A stretch of DNA of 64,000 nucleotides from CAWGCA01 sp963820955 (GCA_963820955.1 CAWGCA010000042.1:1-64000), one strand, 5' to 3'; shown: positions 25,886 through 35,430, numbered from the stretch's first letter. Translations and numbers: made by a program. Notes: a model not told the origin generated them from the sequence alone.

Positions 25886-26166
25886 CGTGATTCAACAGCG
25901 GTCCACATGGTTTGGAACTGCCGGCAAAATAGCCCCAGCAAGGCAGAAAAGCAAGCGCTTCCAGGATGGTTTTGGGTACAGATCTCACTGAAGAAACAAC
26001 CGGCTCTAGTCGTTGAACGTCATTCCAACGCCCTATGGTGTCCGGTATACCGACAAAAACCGCAATATACATAGATAAATTGGATCGAATTCAGCGGATG
26101 CTGGGGTTAAGTTTAGGAATTAACGGTCGATAATCGGGTACAGAACAGGATTCAAGAGAGTCGTGT

Positions 26167-26625
26167 ATGGTTCGTTTCCTACTGGTATCCCTGCTGGTGA
26201 TGGCAGTGTCTTCCGCACTGGCGGCAGATCCGTCACAGCAGCTGCTCGCGGCGGTCAGTCAGGGTCGTGAGCAGACTGTTCAGAGTCTGCTGGCCCAAGG
26301 TGCGAATGCCGACGCAAAGAACCCGGCCGGACGGCCGGCGCTGGTTCTGGCTGCTTTCCATGGTAACCTGCACAGTCTGAGGCAACTACTTGGGGCGGGC
26401 GCCGACGTAAACGCAGTCGATGCAAAGGGCAATTCAGCTCTGATGGAGGCCGCGGCCTGGGGGCATCAGGATACTGTGGCGTTCCTGCTGATGGCCGGCG
26501 CCAATTTCAACTTGAAGAATAAGGCCGGTGTGACGGCTCTAAAACGTGCCATGTTGGGAGGGCAACGACAGATCATTGGTCTGTTGGAAGAGGCTGGCGC
26601 CACAGAGGAGGGCGGAGAGAATTGA
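26167..26625 (+). CDS. Secreted ankyrin-repeat protein
   Basis: This 152-residue protein has a signal peptide (MVRFLLVSLLVMAVSSALA) and then about four ankyrin repeats, seen as GRPALVLAAFHGN, LLGAGADVNAVDAKGN, ALMEAAAWGHQD and LLMAGANFNLKNKAGVTAL. It probably acts as a periplasmic protein-protein adaptor. An AAGAGAG ribosome-binding site precedes the ATG. It lies with the next small gene on the plus strand between apaG and pdxA. Confidence 0.85.
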   Translation: MVRFLLVSLLVMAVSSALAADPSQQLLAAVSQGREQTVQSLLAQGANADAKNPAGRPALVLAAFHGNLHSLRQLLGAGADVNAVDAKGNSALMEAAAWGHQDTVAFLLMAGANFNLKNKAGVTALKRAMLGGQRQIIGLLEEAGATEEGGEN

Positions 26626-26737
26626 ATCGACAGTGTGAATGGCTTCGAGGATGCTGTATCGATTTTTCAACACTATGTACCGCAGGGTCTGTGGGTGAGG
26701 TCCGCCGGCTTGGTTGGTCAAGAGTTGGAGGTGTTTC

Positions 26738-26935
26738 ATGCAAAGGCTGAATAATCATCGCCATAGAAAGCCCGATTTTCTATTGGTGTTGATTGCTGTA
26801 GTGGGGCTGGCGTTGGCAGCCACCCTGGCGATCCATGTACATGCGCTGTCCGATAGCGGGGTTCCTGGGGTGGGGCAGACGCTATCCCAGTCCCGTTTTT
26901 CATTCGAATTCCAGAATTTTTCCGCGCCTCGCTGA
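26738..26935 (+). CDS. Single-span small membrane protein of unknown function
   Basis: The ATG at 26738 has a strong GGAGGTG ribosome-binding site 5 bases upstream and gives 65 residues. A basic N-terminus (NNHRHRKPD) precedes one hydrophobic segment (FLLVLIAVVGLALAATLAI), so an N-in single-span protein is likely. I know no family. A terminator lies 92 bases after the stop. Confidence 0.65.
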   Translation: MQRLNNHRHRKPDFLLVLIAVVGLALAATLAIHVHALSDSGVPGVGQTLSQSRFSFEFQNFSAPR

Positions 26936-27026
26936 CTGTCGCTCCAATCTCCACGCCTCGGCTGCTCTATATTTAGCACAGGGCAGCATCTAGTAACCCG
27001 CTCTGCCACGCCGCGATTCCTGCCGT

Positions 27027-27054
27027 GGCCTCTGCTGAGGTCTTTTTTCTTTTA
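27027..27054 (+). terminator. Intrinsic terminator for the plus-strand small genes
   Basis: GGCCTC-TGCT-GAGGTC forms a 6-bp stem (one G-T pair) followed by TTTTTTCTTTT. It ends any transcript coming from the ankyrin and small membrane protein genes and overlaps the last bases of the convergent pdxA gene. Confidence 0.75.
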
Positions 27055-28041
27055 GTCCCGACGGCCTGTCAGTTGCCAGGCGGTTTCGATAGCTGCCTTC
27101 AGACTGCCGTTGTCAAGGTTACCGCTGCCAGCCAGATCAAGGGCGGTTCCATGATCCACTGAGGTACGGATGATGGGTAGTCCCAGGGTGATGTTCACCG
27201 ACTTGCCGAATCCGAGGTGTTTGAGTACTGGCAGGCCCTGGTCGTGATACATGGCCAGTACCGCGTCCGCGTGTTGTAATTGATGGGGAGTGAACAGGGT
27301 GTCGGCCGGCAGTGGGCCTGACAGATCGATTCCGGCGATACGCAGTTGCTCCACCACCGGAGCGATGACGTCGATCTCTTCCCTACCCAGGTACCCCCCC
27401 TCTCCGGCATGTGGATTGAGGCCGCATACCAGAATCCGGGGATCGTCCAGTCCAAAGCGCTGGCACAGATCCCGGTGCAGGATGCGTATTACGGTGTCTA
27501 GGGATTTTCGGCTGATAGCGGAGCTGACCTGGCACAGAGGGAGGTGCGTGGTGGCCAGGGCGACTCGCAAACCTGGGCAGCTTAGCATCATCACCGGAGT
27601 ACCTCCGGTCAGAGAGGCCAGGAATTCGGTGTGGCCGGTGAACGGGAGTCCCGCCTGGTTGATGACTCCCTTATGTACAGGTCCTGTCACCAGCGCGGAG
27701 AACTCTCCGCTCTGGCAGCCGGTGGTGGCGCGTCGCAGGGTATCCAGGACATAGCGGGCATTGGCAGGATCCAGTTGACCCGGGTGGGCGGGCGCATCGA
27801 GGCTTATGGGCAACACTGTGAGTCGGCCGGGGGTGGAACAGATATCGGCGCCCTGAGTGGAATAGATTTCTGTGGTGAGAGGCAGGCCGAGAATTTCTGC
27901 TCTGGATCCTAGTAACTGCGGATCTGCAATTACCACCAGCGGGATTTCGCGTCGCTGCTGGGCCAGCCCAACGCAGAGATCCGGACCTATGCCGGCGGGT
28001 TCGCCAGGGGTAAAGGCCAGGGGCGTGGAGGGCGGACTCAT
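27052..28041 (-). CDS. pdxA: 4-hydroxythreonine-4-phosphate dehydrogenase PdxA
   Basis: This 329-residue protein has PdxA segments: TPGEPAGIGPDL near residue 11, TGPVHKGVINQAG near residue 121, FTGHTEFLA near residue 136, CGLNPHAGEGGYLGREE near residue 209 with metal-binding histidine, and AMYHDQGLPVLK near residue 264. It makes the pyridoxal phosphate precursor 3-amino-1-hydroxyacetone phosphate. It starts 16 bases after surA, as in the common lptD-surA-pdxA operon. Confidence 0.96.
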   Translation of the reverse strand: MSPPSTPLAFTPGEPAGIGPDLCVGLAQQRREIPLVVIADPQLLGSRAEILGLPLTTEIYSTQGADICSTPGRLTVLPISLDAPAHPGQLDPANARYVLDTLRRATTGCQSGEFSALVTGPVHKGVINQAGLPFTGHTEFLASLTGGTPVMMLSCPGLRVALATTHLPLCQVSSAISRKSLDTVIRILHRDLCQRFGLDDPRILVCGLNPHAGEGGYLGREEIDVIAPVVEQLRIAGIDLSGPLPADTLFTPHQLQHADAVLAMYHDQGLPVLKHLGFGKSVNITLGLPIIRTSVDHGTALDLAGSGNLDNGSLKAAIETAWQLTGRRD

Positions 28042-28057
28042 CCTTGTATCGACCAGA

Positions 28058-29371
28058 CTAGAACTCGTTTAGACGAACGTCGACATAGGCCTCGTCCCGG
28101 AGACGCCGCAAGTAGAGGGCGCTCTCCTCCGTGAACTTGCGCTTACTGATCGCCTCTCTTGCCTCGGTTTTTTGGATTGTTTCGGTGCTGTCGTGTTCCC
28201 GTCGCTCGAGCACCTGGATAATATGCCAGCCGAACTCGGTGCGAAGCGGTTCACTAATCTGATTGATGGCGAGTTTATTCATCTCTTCCTCAAACAGTGG
28301 CAGCAGATCCCCGGGGGTGACCCATCCCAGGTCGCCTCCCTTGATGGCAGAGGATTTGTCGTCTGAGTTGGAGCGCGCCAGTGTCGCAAAATCGTCTCCA
28401 CCTTCGATGCGTTGTTTCAACTGTTGCAGCCGCACCAGGGCTGCATCGTCGGAAGTGATCTCATCGGTCGTGACCAAAATGTGGCGGGCATGAGTCTGGT
28501 TGATGATCTTGCGTTCGCCGCCCCGATAGTCTTCCAGTTTCACAATGTGGTAGCCGCTGGGGGAGCGAATAGGATCGCTGATGTCGCCGCGTTCCATCTC
28601 CGCTATGAGATCGGCCGCGACGGTGGGCAACTGATTGGCCGGGCGCCAGCCAAGATCACCCCCTTCAAGCGCCTGACGTCCATCTGATTCAGTCAATGCC
28701 GCGGTGCTGAAATCGAGTCCTGAGCGCAGTTCCTGCACCAGCCGCTCCGCTTTCGCGTGTGCTGTGTCCAACTGCTCCGGAGTCGCTCCTTCGGGGGTCG
28801 CTATCAGGATGTGAAACAGATGGTATTCGGCGGGATTACCGGCAGTCCCCGCCTGCTTTGCGATGAACGCCCGCACCTCCTGGTCGCTGACCCGAATACG
28901 CCGCTGCACCTCCTGGTCGAGCAACCGCGAAATAATGATCTGATTGCGAATCCCTTGTCGGTAGCTACTGAAGCTGATGCCGCTATCCTCCAGCGCCTGA
29001 CGAAATTCCGACAGTGTCATCTCGTTACGGCGTGCAATATTCCCTACCGCCTGGGACAGGATATCCTCTCCTATATTGACCCCTAGCTGTGTCGCCCGGG
29101 CCAGCTGCAGTTTTTCCAGAATCAGCCGTTCCAGCATCTGCCGCTCCAGCACTTCCCTGGCGGGGATACGGGCGCCCTTTTCACGCAATTGAGCGACTAT
29201 TTTAATAATCTCGTTATTCAGCTCGCTGAACAGAATGACATCTTCGTCCACGACCGCGACGATATGGTCAATCTGCTCGACCCGGGCTGCCTCTGCCGAC
29301 GTGTGCAGGCTGAACAGAAGAAGCAGCGCCAACTGAAGTGGCAGTTTGATTCTGGAGAATAGGCTGATCAT
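28058..29371 (-). CDS. surA: Periplasmic chaperone and peptidyl-prolyl isomerase SurA
   Basis: The start at 29371 gives 437 residues with a signal peptide (LPLQLALLLLFSLHTSAEA); a longer frame reaches into lptD and adds 22 unconserved residues. An N-terminal chaperone core is followed by two parvulin domains (HLFHILIATPEGATPEQ near residue 190; HARHILVTTDEI near residue 300) and a C-terminal helix. It escorts outer-membrane beta-barrels such as LptD, encoded just upstream. Confidence 0.95.
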   Translation of the reverse strand: MISLFSRIKLPLQLALLLLFSLHTSAEAARVEQIDHIVAVVDEDVILFSELNNEIIKIVAQLREKGARIPAREVLERQMLERLILEKLQLARATQLGVNIGEDILSQAVGNIARRNEMTLSEFRQALEDSGISFSSYRQGIRNQIIISRLLDQEVQRRIRVSDQEVRAFIAKQAGTAGNPAEYHLFHILIATPEGATPEQLDTAHAKAERLVQELRSGLDFSTAALTESDGRQALEGGDLGWRPANQLPTVAADLIAEMERGDISDPIRSPSGYHIVKLEDYRGGERKIINQTHARHILVTTDEITSDDAALVRLQQLKQRIEGGDDFATLARSNSDDKSSAIKGGDLGWVTPGDLLPLFEEEMNKLAINQISEPLRTEFGWHIIQVLERREHDSTETIQKTEAREAISKRKFTEESALYLRRLRDEAYVDVRLNEF

Positions 29372-29390
29372 AGGTGTATAGGGCAAGCTT

Positions 29391-32192
29391 TTACTCAGTT
29401 TGGTAGCCAAGGATGCCACGTTCGAGGAATTCGTCAATCTTGCTGCCGAAACTGGTCAGGCCCTTGAGCTCCAGCTGCAGAAAAATGGAGTTCTCTTTTT
29501 CCGGATCTCCATCCGGATCGGTCAACAGCTGTTGAGCCACCAGGCGGCCTATCCAGCAGCAGCTCTCATACTCGAAGCCTGCAAAGAACCCCATGGTTTT
29601 GCTGTATTTCAGTGAGTAATCCCAACGTAACACCGTGTGCAGCTTGTTCGTTAGCGGCCAGCGGCCGGAGACTTCGGTTTTATTGAAGTCTCCCCGGTCG
29701 AAACGATAACCCAGATTAAGGATCCGCTGCTGGGGGTCCAGGTAGTGGATGGAATAGGATGCCTTCGCCGTCTCCTTTTGATGCGGATTCCAGAATATGT
29801 TGCCACGGGTACGCCAGTCCCGGCCCATCCGAGCCACTACCTCCGCCACCAGGGAGGAACTGCTGTCATCGGGGTAGGCGCCGAGAGAGGAGCTGATGTC
29901 ATCCTCCTCGGTATCCACGGGCGGGAGATTTACCTTGCGATCACGAAAGTAGACTATCTGACCAAAACTTCCCCGGAAGAGTTCCGTGCCGCTGGTGTTG
30001 TTTAAAATACGGGTGGTCAATGCGGTGGTTAGTTGGTTGGCGTCGCCGACCCTGTCGGAACCGCTGAAGCGGTTTTCACGAAACAGGCTGAAGAAGCTGA
30101 TGTCCAGGTTCGCGGTGTCGAAATCCGGTAGATCATCCTGGTTTTTGTTGGGGGTCAGGAGGTAGAACAGCCGCGGCTCCAGGGTCTGGGTGATGGTGTT
30201 TCCGAACCAGTTGGCACCGCGTTCGAAGTACAGGCCACCGTCAAGGCTGAACGAGGGTATAGTCCGGTCGGGGGTGTCGGATTCTCCGGGTATCTGGTTG
30301 CTAAGATTGTAAGTGGTGTAGCGCAGGCTGGCCTTTGGGGTTAGGAAACCCCAGGGGCGCCGCAGAGGCATGCTAAGGGCTGGATGCAGATCGATTCGGT
30401 CCCCATCGGCCACTTCGTCGCTGTCGTGATCAAAGTGCACATACTCCGATCGCAGGTGATAACTGAGCCCCAGGAACTGATTGGGCTTGTTCAGGTCGAG
30501 CAGGAACTGAGGCAGACGACTGTACGGGCGGTCCGCCGTATCAATTGTTTTGTCAACGGTTTGAAACTGCTGGAGGCGCCCCAGTAGGCTCCAGTCGTTG
30601 CCACTGTATTTGAGCTCGCCACGGCGCTCCAGGTTTCGGGCGCTGGTCCACTCGAGGGTTCGCCCGAAATCGTCCAGGTAGTTGCTGTCGGAGACATAAT
30701 TCAGGTTCGTGTCAAACGACCAGTCGGGGGCAAGGTTGCCTTCAGACTGAAAAGAGACCCCGCCACGGGTGCTGTCTTCTCCTTCCTGTGCATCCCGGTC
30801 GTCGGGGAGCAGTCCCGCCCTCAGTTTCCCCTCCTGGTTCTCAGTCATGTAGCGGAACTCTCCGTTCAGCATGAGTCCCCGCTTGCTCATGATACGGGGG
30901 GTCAAGGTAGCGTCCATCTGGGGGGCGATGTTGAAGTAGTAGGGGATTTCCAGTTCCAGCCCGCTACTGCTGCTGGTGCCGATGGAGGGCGCCAGGAATC
31001 CGCTTTTGCGTCGGTCGTCGATGGGAAAGTTGATATAGGGGAGATAAGCGAAGGGTACTCCCTTGAAACTGACTGTGGCGTGATGGGCCGTTCCTTCCCC
31101 CTTGGAGCGGTCGACATCGAGCTCTTTCGCCTGCAGCAGCCAGTCGTCCTCGCCCGGTCTGCAGGTAGAGTAGGTGATATTCCGGTAGTGGGACAGGATG
31201 CCACTTTCGATCTCCACTGAATCGGCTTGGCCGCGGCCGCTGCGGTCGATCAGGCGGTACTCTACGTTCTCTGCCTGCCCTCGCTCGGCTCCCAGTTCGA
31301 ACTGGCCTGCCGAGCTGGTCAAGCGCAGACCTGGCTGTTCGAAGTAGATACCGCCACTGGCATCCAGGATGTCGTCTGCCTTGTTGTACTCGACCCGATT
31401 TGCCTCCAGCATTCGGCTGCCTCGGCGGATTATGACGTTGCCCGAGAAGACGGCGTTCTCGTCCTGTTGTCGAAACTCGGCGTCATCTGTTTCGACAACT
31501 GTTGTATCCTCTGGTACTGCATCGAATGAGAGAGGCGTCTCACCGCTCGGGAGGGCGCATTGATCCCACTGCAGGCCAAAGTCGATACGCCCCTGGAGGA
31601 TGGCGGCGGCGATTGCGTCTGTTTCCAGATCTGATTCGGGTATGGTTTTCTGATCTGCGGCATCCACCGGATCAATGGACTGTATCAGGGGTTCCGGCGG
31701 TGTGGTCGTCTCGCTCACCTTATGGATGGGTTGTTGTTCTTGCTCCCTTTTGCCCGTCACCTCGGATTCAGCTTCCGCAGCAATCCGGGATTCCCGACTA
31801 TCGGCGTCGTTGGTTGTGGCATCCGATGGGGGGGGCGCCGCTCGAGGTCCTGTTGGAAGAGAGCCTTCTGCTGAGGTCACACCGGCCTGTGGAACTGCCG
31901 CTGTTTGGTCCGCTTCCGTCGGCAGGGGATCCTGTTTTTGCTGCCCTGTTTTCTGTTCCTGCGGCGGTACCGTCATCATCACAAGCCCCGGGGGGGGCTG
32001 TGTCGGTGACTGTCTGCCAGACTGGGGTCCGGCCGGTGCCGCCACCGGGGCTGGGGGTTCAGATTTCGGAGGGCTGCCAGAGAAACACTCCCAGCCGCCC
32101 GTTGGATCCGGTATGCATTGCCATTGGGCGGTGGCATCAACCGCGGACATTACCAGCAGCATGCATGGCAGGATCTTTCTCTTTCCGGGCAC
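29391..32192 (-). CDS. lptD: LPS-assembly outer-membrane protein LptD with long N-terminal linker
   Basis: This 933-residue protein is longer than the usual 750-800. A signal peptide (residues 1-22) is followed by a Pro/Gln/Thr-rich low-complexity stretch to about residue 185, then the LptA-like jellyroll domain (FRQQDENAVFSGNVIIRRG near residue 237) and a 26-strand barrel region to the C-terminus. Conserved cysteines include TCRPGEDDW and the ESCCW pair near the end, consistent with the interdomain disulfides of LptD. With LptE it inserts LPS into the outer leaflet. Confidence 0.94.
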   Translation of the reverse strand: MPGKRKILPCMLLVMSAVDATAQWQCIPDPTGGWECFSGSPPKSEPPAPVAAPAGPQSGRQSPTQPPPGLVMMTVPPQEQKTGQQKQDPLPTEADQTAAVPQAGVTSAEGSLPTGPRAAPPPSDATTNDADSRESRIAAEAESEVTGKREQEQQPIHKVSETTTPPEPLIQSIDPVDAADQKTIPESDLETDAIAAAILQGRIDFGLQWDQCALPSGETPLSFDAVPEDTTVVETDDAEFRQQDENAVFSGNVIIRRGSRMLEANRVEYNKADDILDASGGIYFEQPGLRLTSSAGQFELGAERGQAENVEYRLIDRSGRGQADSVEIESGILSHYRNITYSTCRPGEDDWLLQAKELDVDRSKGEGTAHHATVSFKGVPFAYLPYINFPIDDRRKSGFLAPSIGTSSSSGLELEIPYYFNIAPQMDATLTPRIMSKRGLMLNGEFRYMTENQEGKLRAGLLPDDRDAQEGEDSTRGGVSFQSEGNLAPDWSFDTNLNYVSDSNYLDDFGRTLEWTSARNLERRGELKYSGNDWSLLGRLQQFQTVDKTIDTADRPYSRLPQFLLDLNKPNQFLGLSYHLRSEYVHFDHDSDEVADGDRIDLHPALSMPLRRPWGFLTPKASLRYTTYNLSNQIPGESDTPDRTIPSFSLDGGLYFERGANWFGNTITQTLEPRLFYLLTPNKNQDDLPDFDTANLDISFFSLFRENRFSGSDRVGDANQLTTALTTRILNNTSGTELFRGSFGQIVYFRDRKVNLPPVDTEEDDISSSLGAYPDDSSSSLVAEVVARMGRDWRTRGNIFWNPHQKETAKASYSIHYLDPQQRILNLGYRFDRGDFNKTEVSGRWPLTNKLHTVLRWDYSLKYSKTMGFFAGFEYESCCWIGRLVAQQLLTDPDGDPEKENSIFLQLELKGLTSFGSKIDEFLERGILGYQTE

Positions 32193-32390
32193 GGTGACTC
32201 TTCAGGTTTTGGTTATCGGGAGCAGTTGGAAAGATGTTGTCAGGGGTTGTCTGCACGGATCGACCGTGGGCCGTTTCTGCGGACGGTAAACCGATGGCAA
32301 GCGCAGCATAAAATCGCATAGAATCGCTATTTCTTCAATGGCCTGGGACAAATGGAGCAGAGTTGACTGGCCCGGAGTAGAGAAAATTTT

Positions 32391-33392
32391 ATGGCTGAAC
32401 GGTTGCAGCAGTTGAAAGAGTGGCTGGAGGGGGGCGTCGGGCTGGAGGGATTTGATATCCAGCCGGCGTCTGGTGACGCCAGTTTTCGACGCTATTTTCG
32501 CGTCATCACACACGGCGGCAACCGCTGGATAGCGATGGATGCCCCGCCAGAGAAAGAAGATTGCCGGCCGTTCGTTGAGATTGCACGGCAACTCGCTGCG
32601 CTGGGGCTGCATACGCCGAATATCGAGGCGGAGGATCCGCAGCGAGGGTTTCTGCTGCTCGAGGATCTGGGCTCCCGGCTCTATCTGGATGCCCTGGATG
32701 AACAGACGGTCGATCGGCTTTACGGCGACGCGTTGGGTGCCCTGGTGGTGCTTCAGGCCTGTGGTCCCCGTGCGGGACATGCCCCTTATGATGAGTCGCT
32801 GTTGCGTCAGGAGATGGAGCTGTTTCGAGAGTGGCTGCTGCAGCGGCACCTGGACTTGGCACTCGCTGAATCCGAACAGCAGATGCTGGATCAGGTCTTC
32901 GACCTGCTGGTTGCCAATGCCCTGGAGCAGCCGCAGGTGTTCGTGCATCGGGATTTTCACTCTCGTAACCTCATGGTCAGCTCCCCGCCGAATCCGGGAA
33001 TCCTGGATTTTCAGGATGCGGTGATCGGCCCGATTACCTACGATTTGGTGTCGCTGTTAAAAGATTGCTATATCCGCTGGCCAGAGCAACGGGTGAGATC
33101 CTGGGCGATGGGCTACTATCATCTGGCCGTGCAGACCGGGGTATTGGGGGGCGAGTACGAAGGGCGTTTTTTGCGCTGGTTCGATCTGATGGGGGTGCAG
33201 CGACACTTAAAGGCGGCGGGGATCTTCGCGCGGTTGTATCTTCGGGATGGTAAGGCGGGCTATCTTGGTGATATTCCACGCACCCTTGGCTACATCGTTG
33301 AAACCGCATCCCTATACCCGGAACTGGAGGAGTTGTCAGGGTGGTTGAACAGACGGGTGGTCCCTGCTCCGGGCTTGCAGCTGGAAGGGTGA
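32391..33392 (+). CDS. amgK: Aminoglycoside phosphotransferase-fold kinase, AmgK-like sugar kinase
   Basis: This 333-residue protein has the APH kinase signatures: SGDASFRRYFRV (nucleotide loop, near residue 26), VHRDFHSRNLMV (catalytic loop near residue 185) and LDFQDAVIGPITYDLVSLL (metal aspartate, near residue 204). This is the form of AmgK, which phosphorylates N-acetylmuramate and N-acetylglucosamine in murein recycling. The usual partner murU does not follow; the next gene is convergent. It is divergent from lptD, the arrangement commonly seen for amgK. Confidence 0.85.
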   Translation: MAERLQQLKEWLEGGVGLEGFDIQPASGDASFRRYFRVITHGGNRWIAMDAPPEKEDCRPFVEIARQLAALGLHTPNIEAEDPQRGFLLLEDLGSRLYLDALDEQTVDRLYGDALGALVVLQACGPRAGHAPYDESLLRQEMELFREWLLQRHLDLALAESEQQMLDQVFDLLVANALEQPQVFVHRDFHSRNLMVSSPPNPGILDFQDAVIGPITYDLVSLLKDCYIRWPEQRVRSWAMGYYHLAVQTGVLGGEYEGRFLRWFDLMGVQRHLKAAGIFARLYLRDGKAGYLGDIPRTLGYIVETASLYPELEELSGWLNRRVVPAPGLQLEG

Positions 33393-33406
33393 TCACTGGT
33401 TGAACT

Positions 33407-34522
33407 TCAGCCTGCAGGTTCGTCGTCGGTCAGGCTTTTTCGCCAACCTGAAAGGCTTTTGTGCAGCAGATGTCTCGCCAGCAGCAGCGGGGGCATTCTC
33501 AGCCAGTGGGAGCGAACATACATCAGCGTGCGCGCCAGGGGGCTGAAGCGATCGTCACAACTTTCATGCATTGGCAGCAGGACGAGCCGAAACAGCTGAT
33601 CCATTATCACTGAGGCCCGCTTTCGGGGTACAAATCTCTCGCACTGTTCGGTGAATTCGTCCGGTATAGGGGTGTGGAAGAAGTGGGCGGTGTATCTCTG
33701 GGTAAAAAAGAGGATCTGCCCCAGCCCCAGCCGTTCTGTCCGGCGAAACAAGACATCCCAGAATCTGGGCACGCTTTCACTGAACTCGCGCAGCAGCAGG
33801 TCCAGGTCCGATAAATCCCGAAAGGCGTTCTCGAATTCTCCTCCCATAAAAAGATGTGCTGCGCTGTGTAACACTCGATCTGCCGGTGAAAGAGTCCAGA
33901 CGCCGGGCAGCTCCGATGCAACGATCTCCTGCTCGATAAGGTCGGCGTTCAATCGTAGACGTCCGGTCAAGGGCAGCAGATTGTGATGCACATCCAGGGT
34001 CATGCCCCGCGCACCATGAATCATCGGCGGTATTTCGTGCATCCATTCCCGGTAGTAACGCTCGTCGTATTCATCGATCTTCTTGGACCGCCAACCATTC
34101 CATCGAAGCATCTGTTCGGCCACATCGATCTTAGGCTTGGGTACGAACAGATCGACATCTGAGAACAGTCGCCCTTTGGCAGCGCGGTCGCCCGCAGCCA
34201 GATAGGCGGCACCCTTGAGCAGGACAGGCTTCACCTTTGCCATCTTCAAGGCGCTGGCGATATGTCCGATTTCGGTTCGGACATCCCTGCTATGGGCCTG
34301 ATAGACCTGGTCCGCAGACTTCAGGTGCCACAAGGCTTCGGCGGGAACCGCGTCGATGAGAGAATGTTCCTGACAAAGGACATGGATTCTCGCCAGCAGA
34401 CCGGCGGCTCTGGCCTGTTGTATCAGGAGATTCCAGCCTGCCAGATCCAGCACCCGGATCCGTGTCGGATCAAGCAGCGCATCCCGCAATGGCAGCCGTT
34501 CGCCGGATAGGTTCGCCATCAC
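33407..34522 (-). CDS. HPr-rel-A cassette nucleotidyltransferase-family protein
   Basis: This 371-residue protein matches the uncharacterised nucleotidyltransferase family (PF14907-like). The motif KGRLFSDVDLFVP near residue 115 carries the paired aspartates of a nucleotidyltransferase fold, and VKPVLLKGAAYLAAGDRAAK precedes it. The C-terminal half is helical. The substrate is unknown. It is the last gene of a four-gene cassette and overlaps the kinase gene by 4 bases. Confidence 0.8.
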   Translation of the reverse strand: MMANLSGERLPLRDALLDPTRIRVLDLAGWNLLIQQARAAGLLARIHVLCQEHSLIDAVPAEALWHLKSADQVYQAHSRDVRTEIGHIASALKMAKVKPVLLKGAAYLAAGDRAAKGRLFSDVDLFVPKPKIDVAEQMLRWNGWRSKKIDEYDERYYREWMHEIPPMIHGARGMTLDVHHNLLPLTGRLRLNADLIEQEIVASELPGVWTLSPADRVLHSAAHLFMGGEFENAFRDLSDLDLLLREFSESVPRFWDVLFRRTERLGLGQILFFTQRYTAHFFHTPIPDEFTEQCERFVPRKRASVIMDQLFRLVLLPMHESCDDRFSPLARTLMYVRSHWLRMPPLLLARHLLHKSLSGWRKSLTDDEPAG

Positions 34523-35430
34523 GGGTCGACGAGCGAATCAAACAGCGTCACGGCGTGGCGTAGGTCTCCGTCGTAGAAGTATTCGTAACAGTCGGAAGCA
34601 TCCAGGGTTGCGGCGATTGTTTGGAATCCCGTCTTCCCCAGGATGGAATAGTTGAAGGACTGATCGGTTAGACGTAGAAAGGCGCGCCCTTTGGCCAAGG
34701 GGCGCAGCTCTGATGTTGCGGTCGGATCATACTTTGGAAACACAACCAGGGATGGAGGGGCTGGCTTGGATATCTGGTCGACGCTGCTGGCGGGGGGCCT
34801 GACATGGGCTACGGTGCCTTTGATCGTGTCCCGCACCGGGTCGCTCACGATTCCATCCGGCGCGAATCGCTGGATCAAGGAGATGGAGTCGTTCTTGAGG
34901 CTGATCGGTCTCGGGTTGGGGATAATCGCTTTAGAGACGGGATCGATCATGGTGAGTTCGTCCGAAAGCAGGCGCCAGCCGCCTGTCCCGGTCAACGCGG
35001 CGCAAAGGGTACTTTTGCCCGAGCCCGGGAGTCCCGGAAGAATCAGAGCTCGGCCGCTTTTTTCCACTACTGCGGCATGGACGACCAGATACTGATGACA
35101 GTGGTTGGTTACACACCAGTTCAGACCCCATTCCATGAGTGGAAAGGCGTGTTCCAGTGGTAACGGGGCAAAGGGGAAGGCGCCATTGAAACCGAATACC
35201 GCTTGCGGTCGATACCAGCGGCGCGCGCCTTTTGCTCGGGCAACAGAAACATGGAAGTCAGTGAACGGGGAGGTTGTCAGCGGGTAGTCCCCATACAGTT
35301 CAAGCAGCCCTCTAAAGATGGAGGGAACGGATGATTTAAGCTGTATAGAAAAGCGACCTGCTTGGAACCCAAGGCCGCCACGTTTAAGGCGTCCGCTGAG
35401 CTCCGATTGATCCAAATCGGATAGCTTCAC
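34519..35430 (-). CDS. HprK-related kinase A
   Basis: This 303-residue protein has a Walker A loop (GLPGSGKST, residues 133-141), an LLSDELT segment near residue 155 and PRPISLKNDSI near residue 173. It resembles the C-terminal kinase domain of HPr kinase/phosphorylase. HprK-related kinase A is the marker of the HPr-rel-A system. Its phosphate acceptor is not established. It overlaps the PqqD-like gene by 4 bases and the nucleotidyltransferase gene by 4 bases. Confidence 0.88.
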   Translation of the reverse strand: MKLSDLDQSELSGRLKRGGLGFQAGRFSIQLKSSVPSIFRGLLELYGDYPLTTSPFTDFHVSVARAKGARRWYRPQAVFGFNGAFPFAPLPLEHAFPLMEWGLNWCVTNHCHQYLVVHAAVVEKSGRALILPGLPGSGKSTLCAALTGTGGWRLLSDELTMIDPVSKAIIPNPRPISLKNDSISLIQRFAPDGIVSDPVRDTIKGTVAHVRPPASSVDQISKPAPPSLVVFPKYDPTATSELRPLAKGRAFLRLTDQSFNYSILGKTGFQTIAATLDASDCYEYFYDGDLRHAVTLFDSLVDP

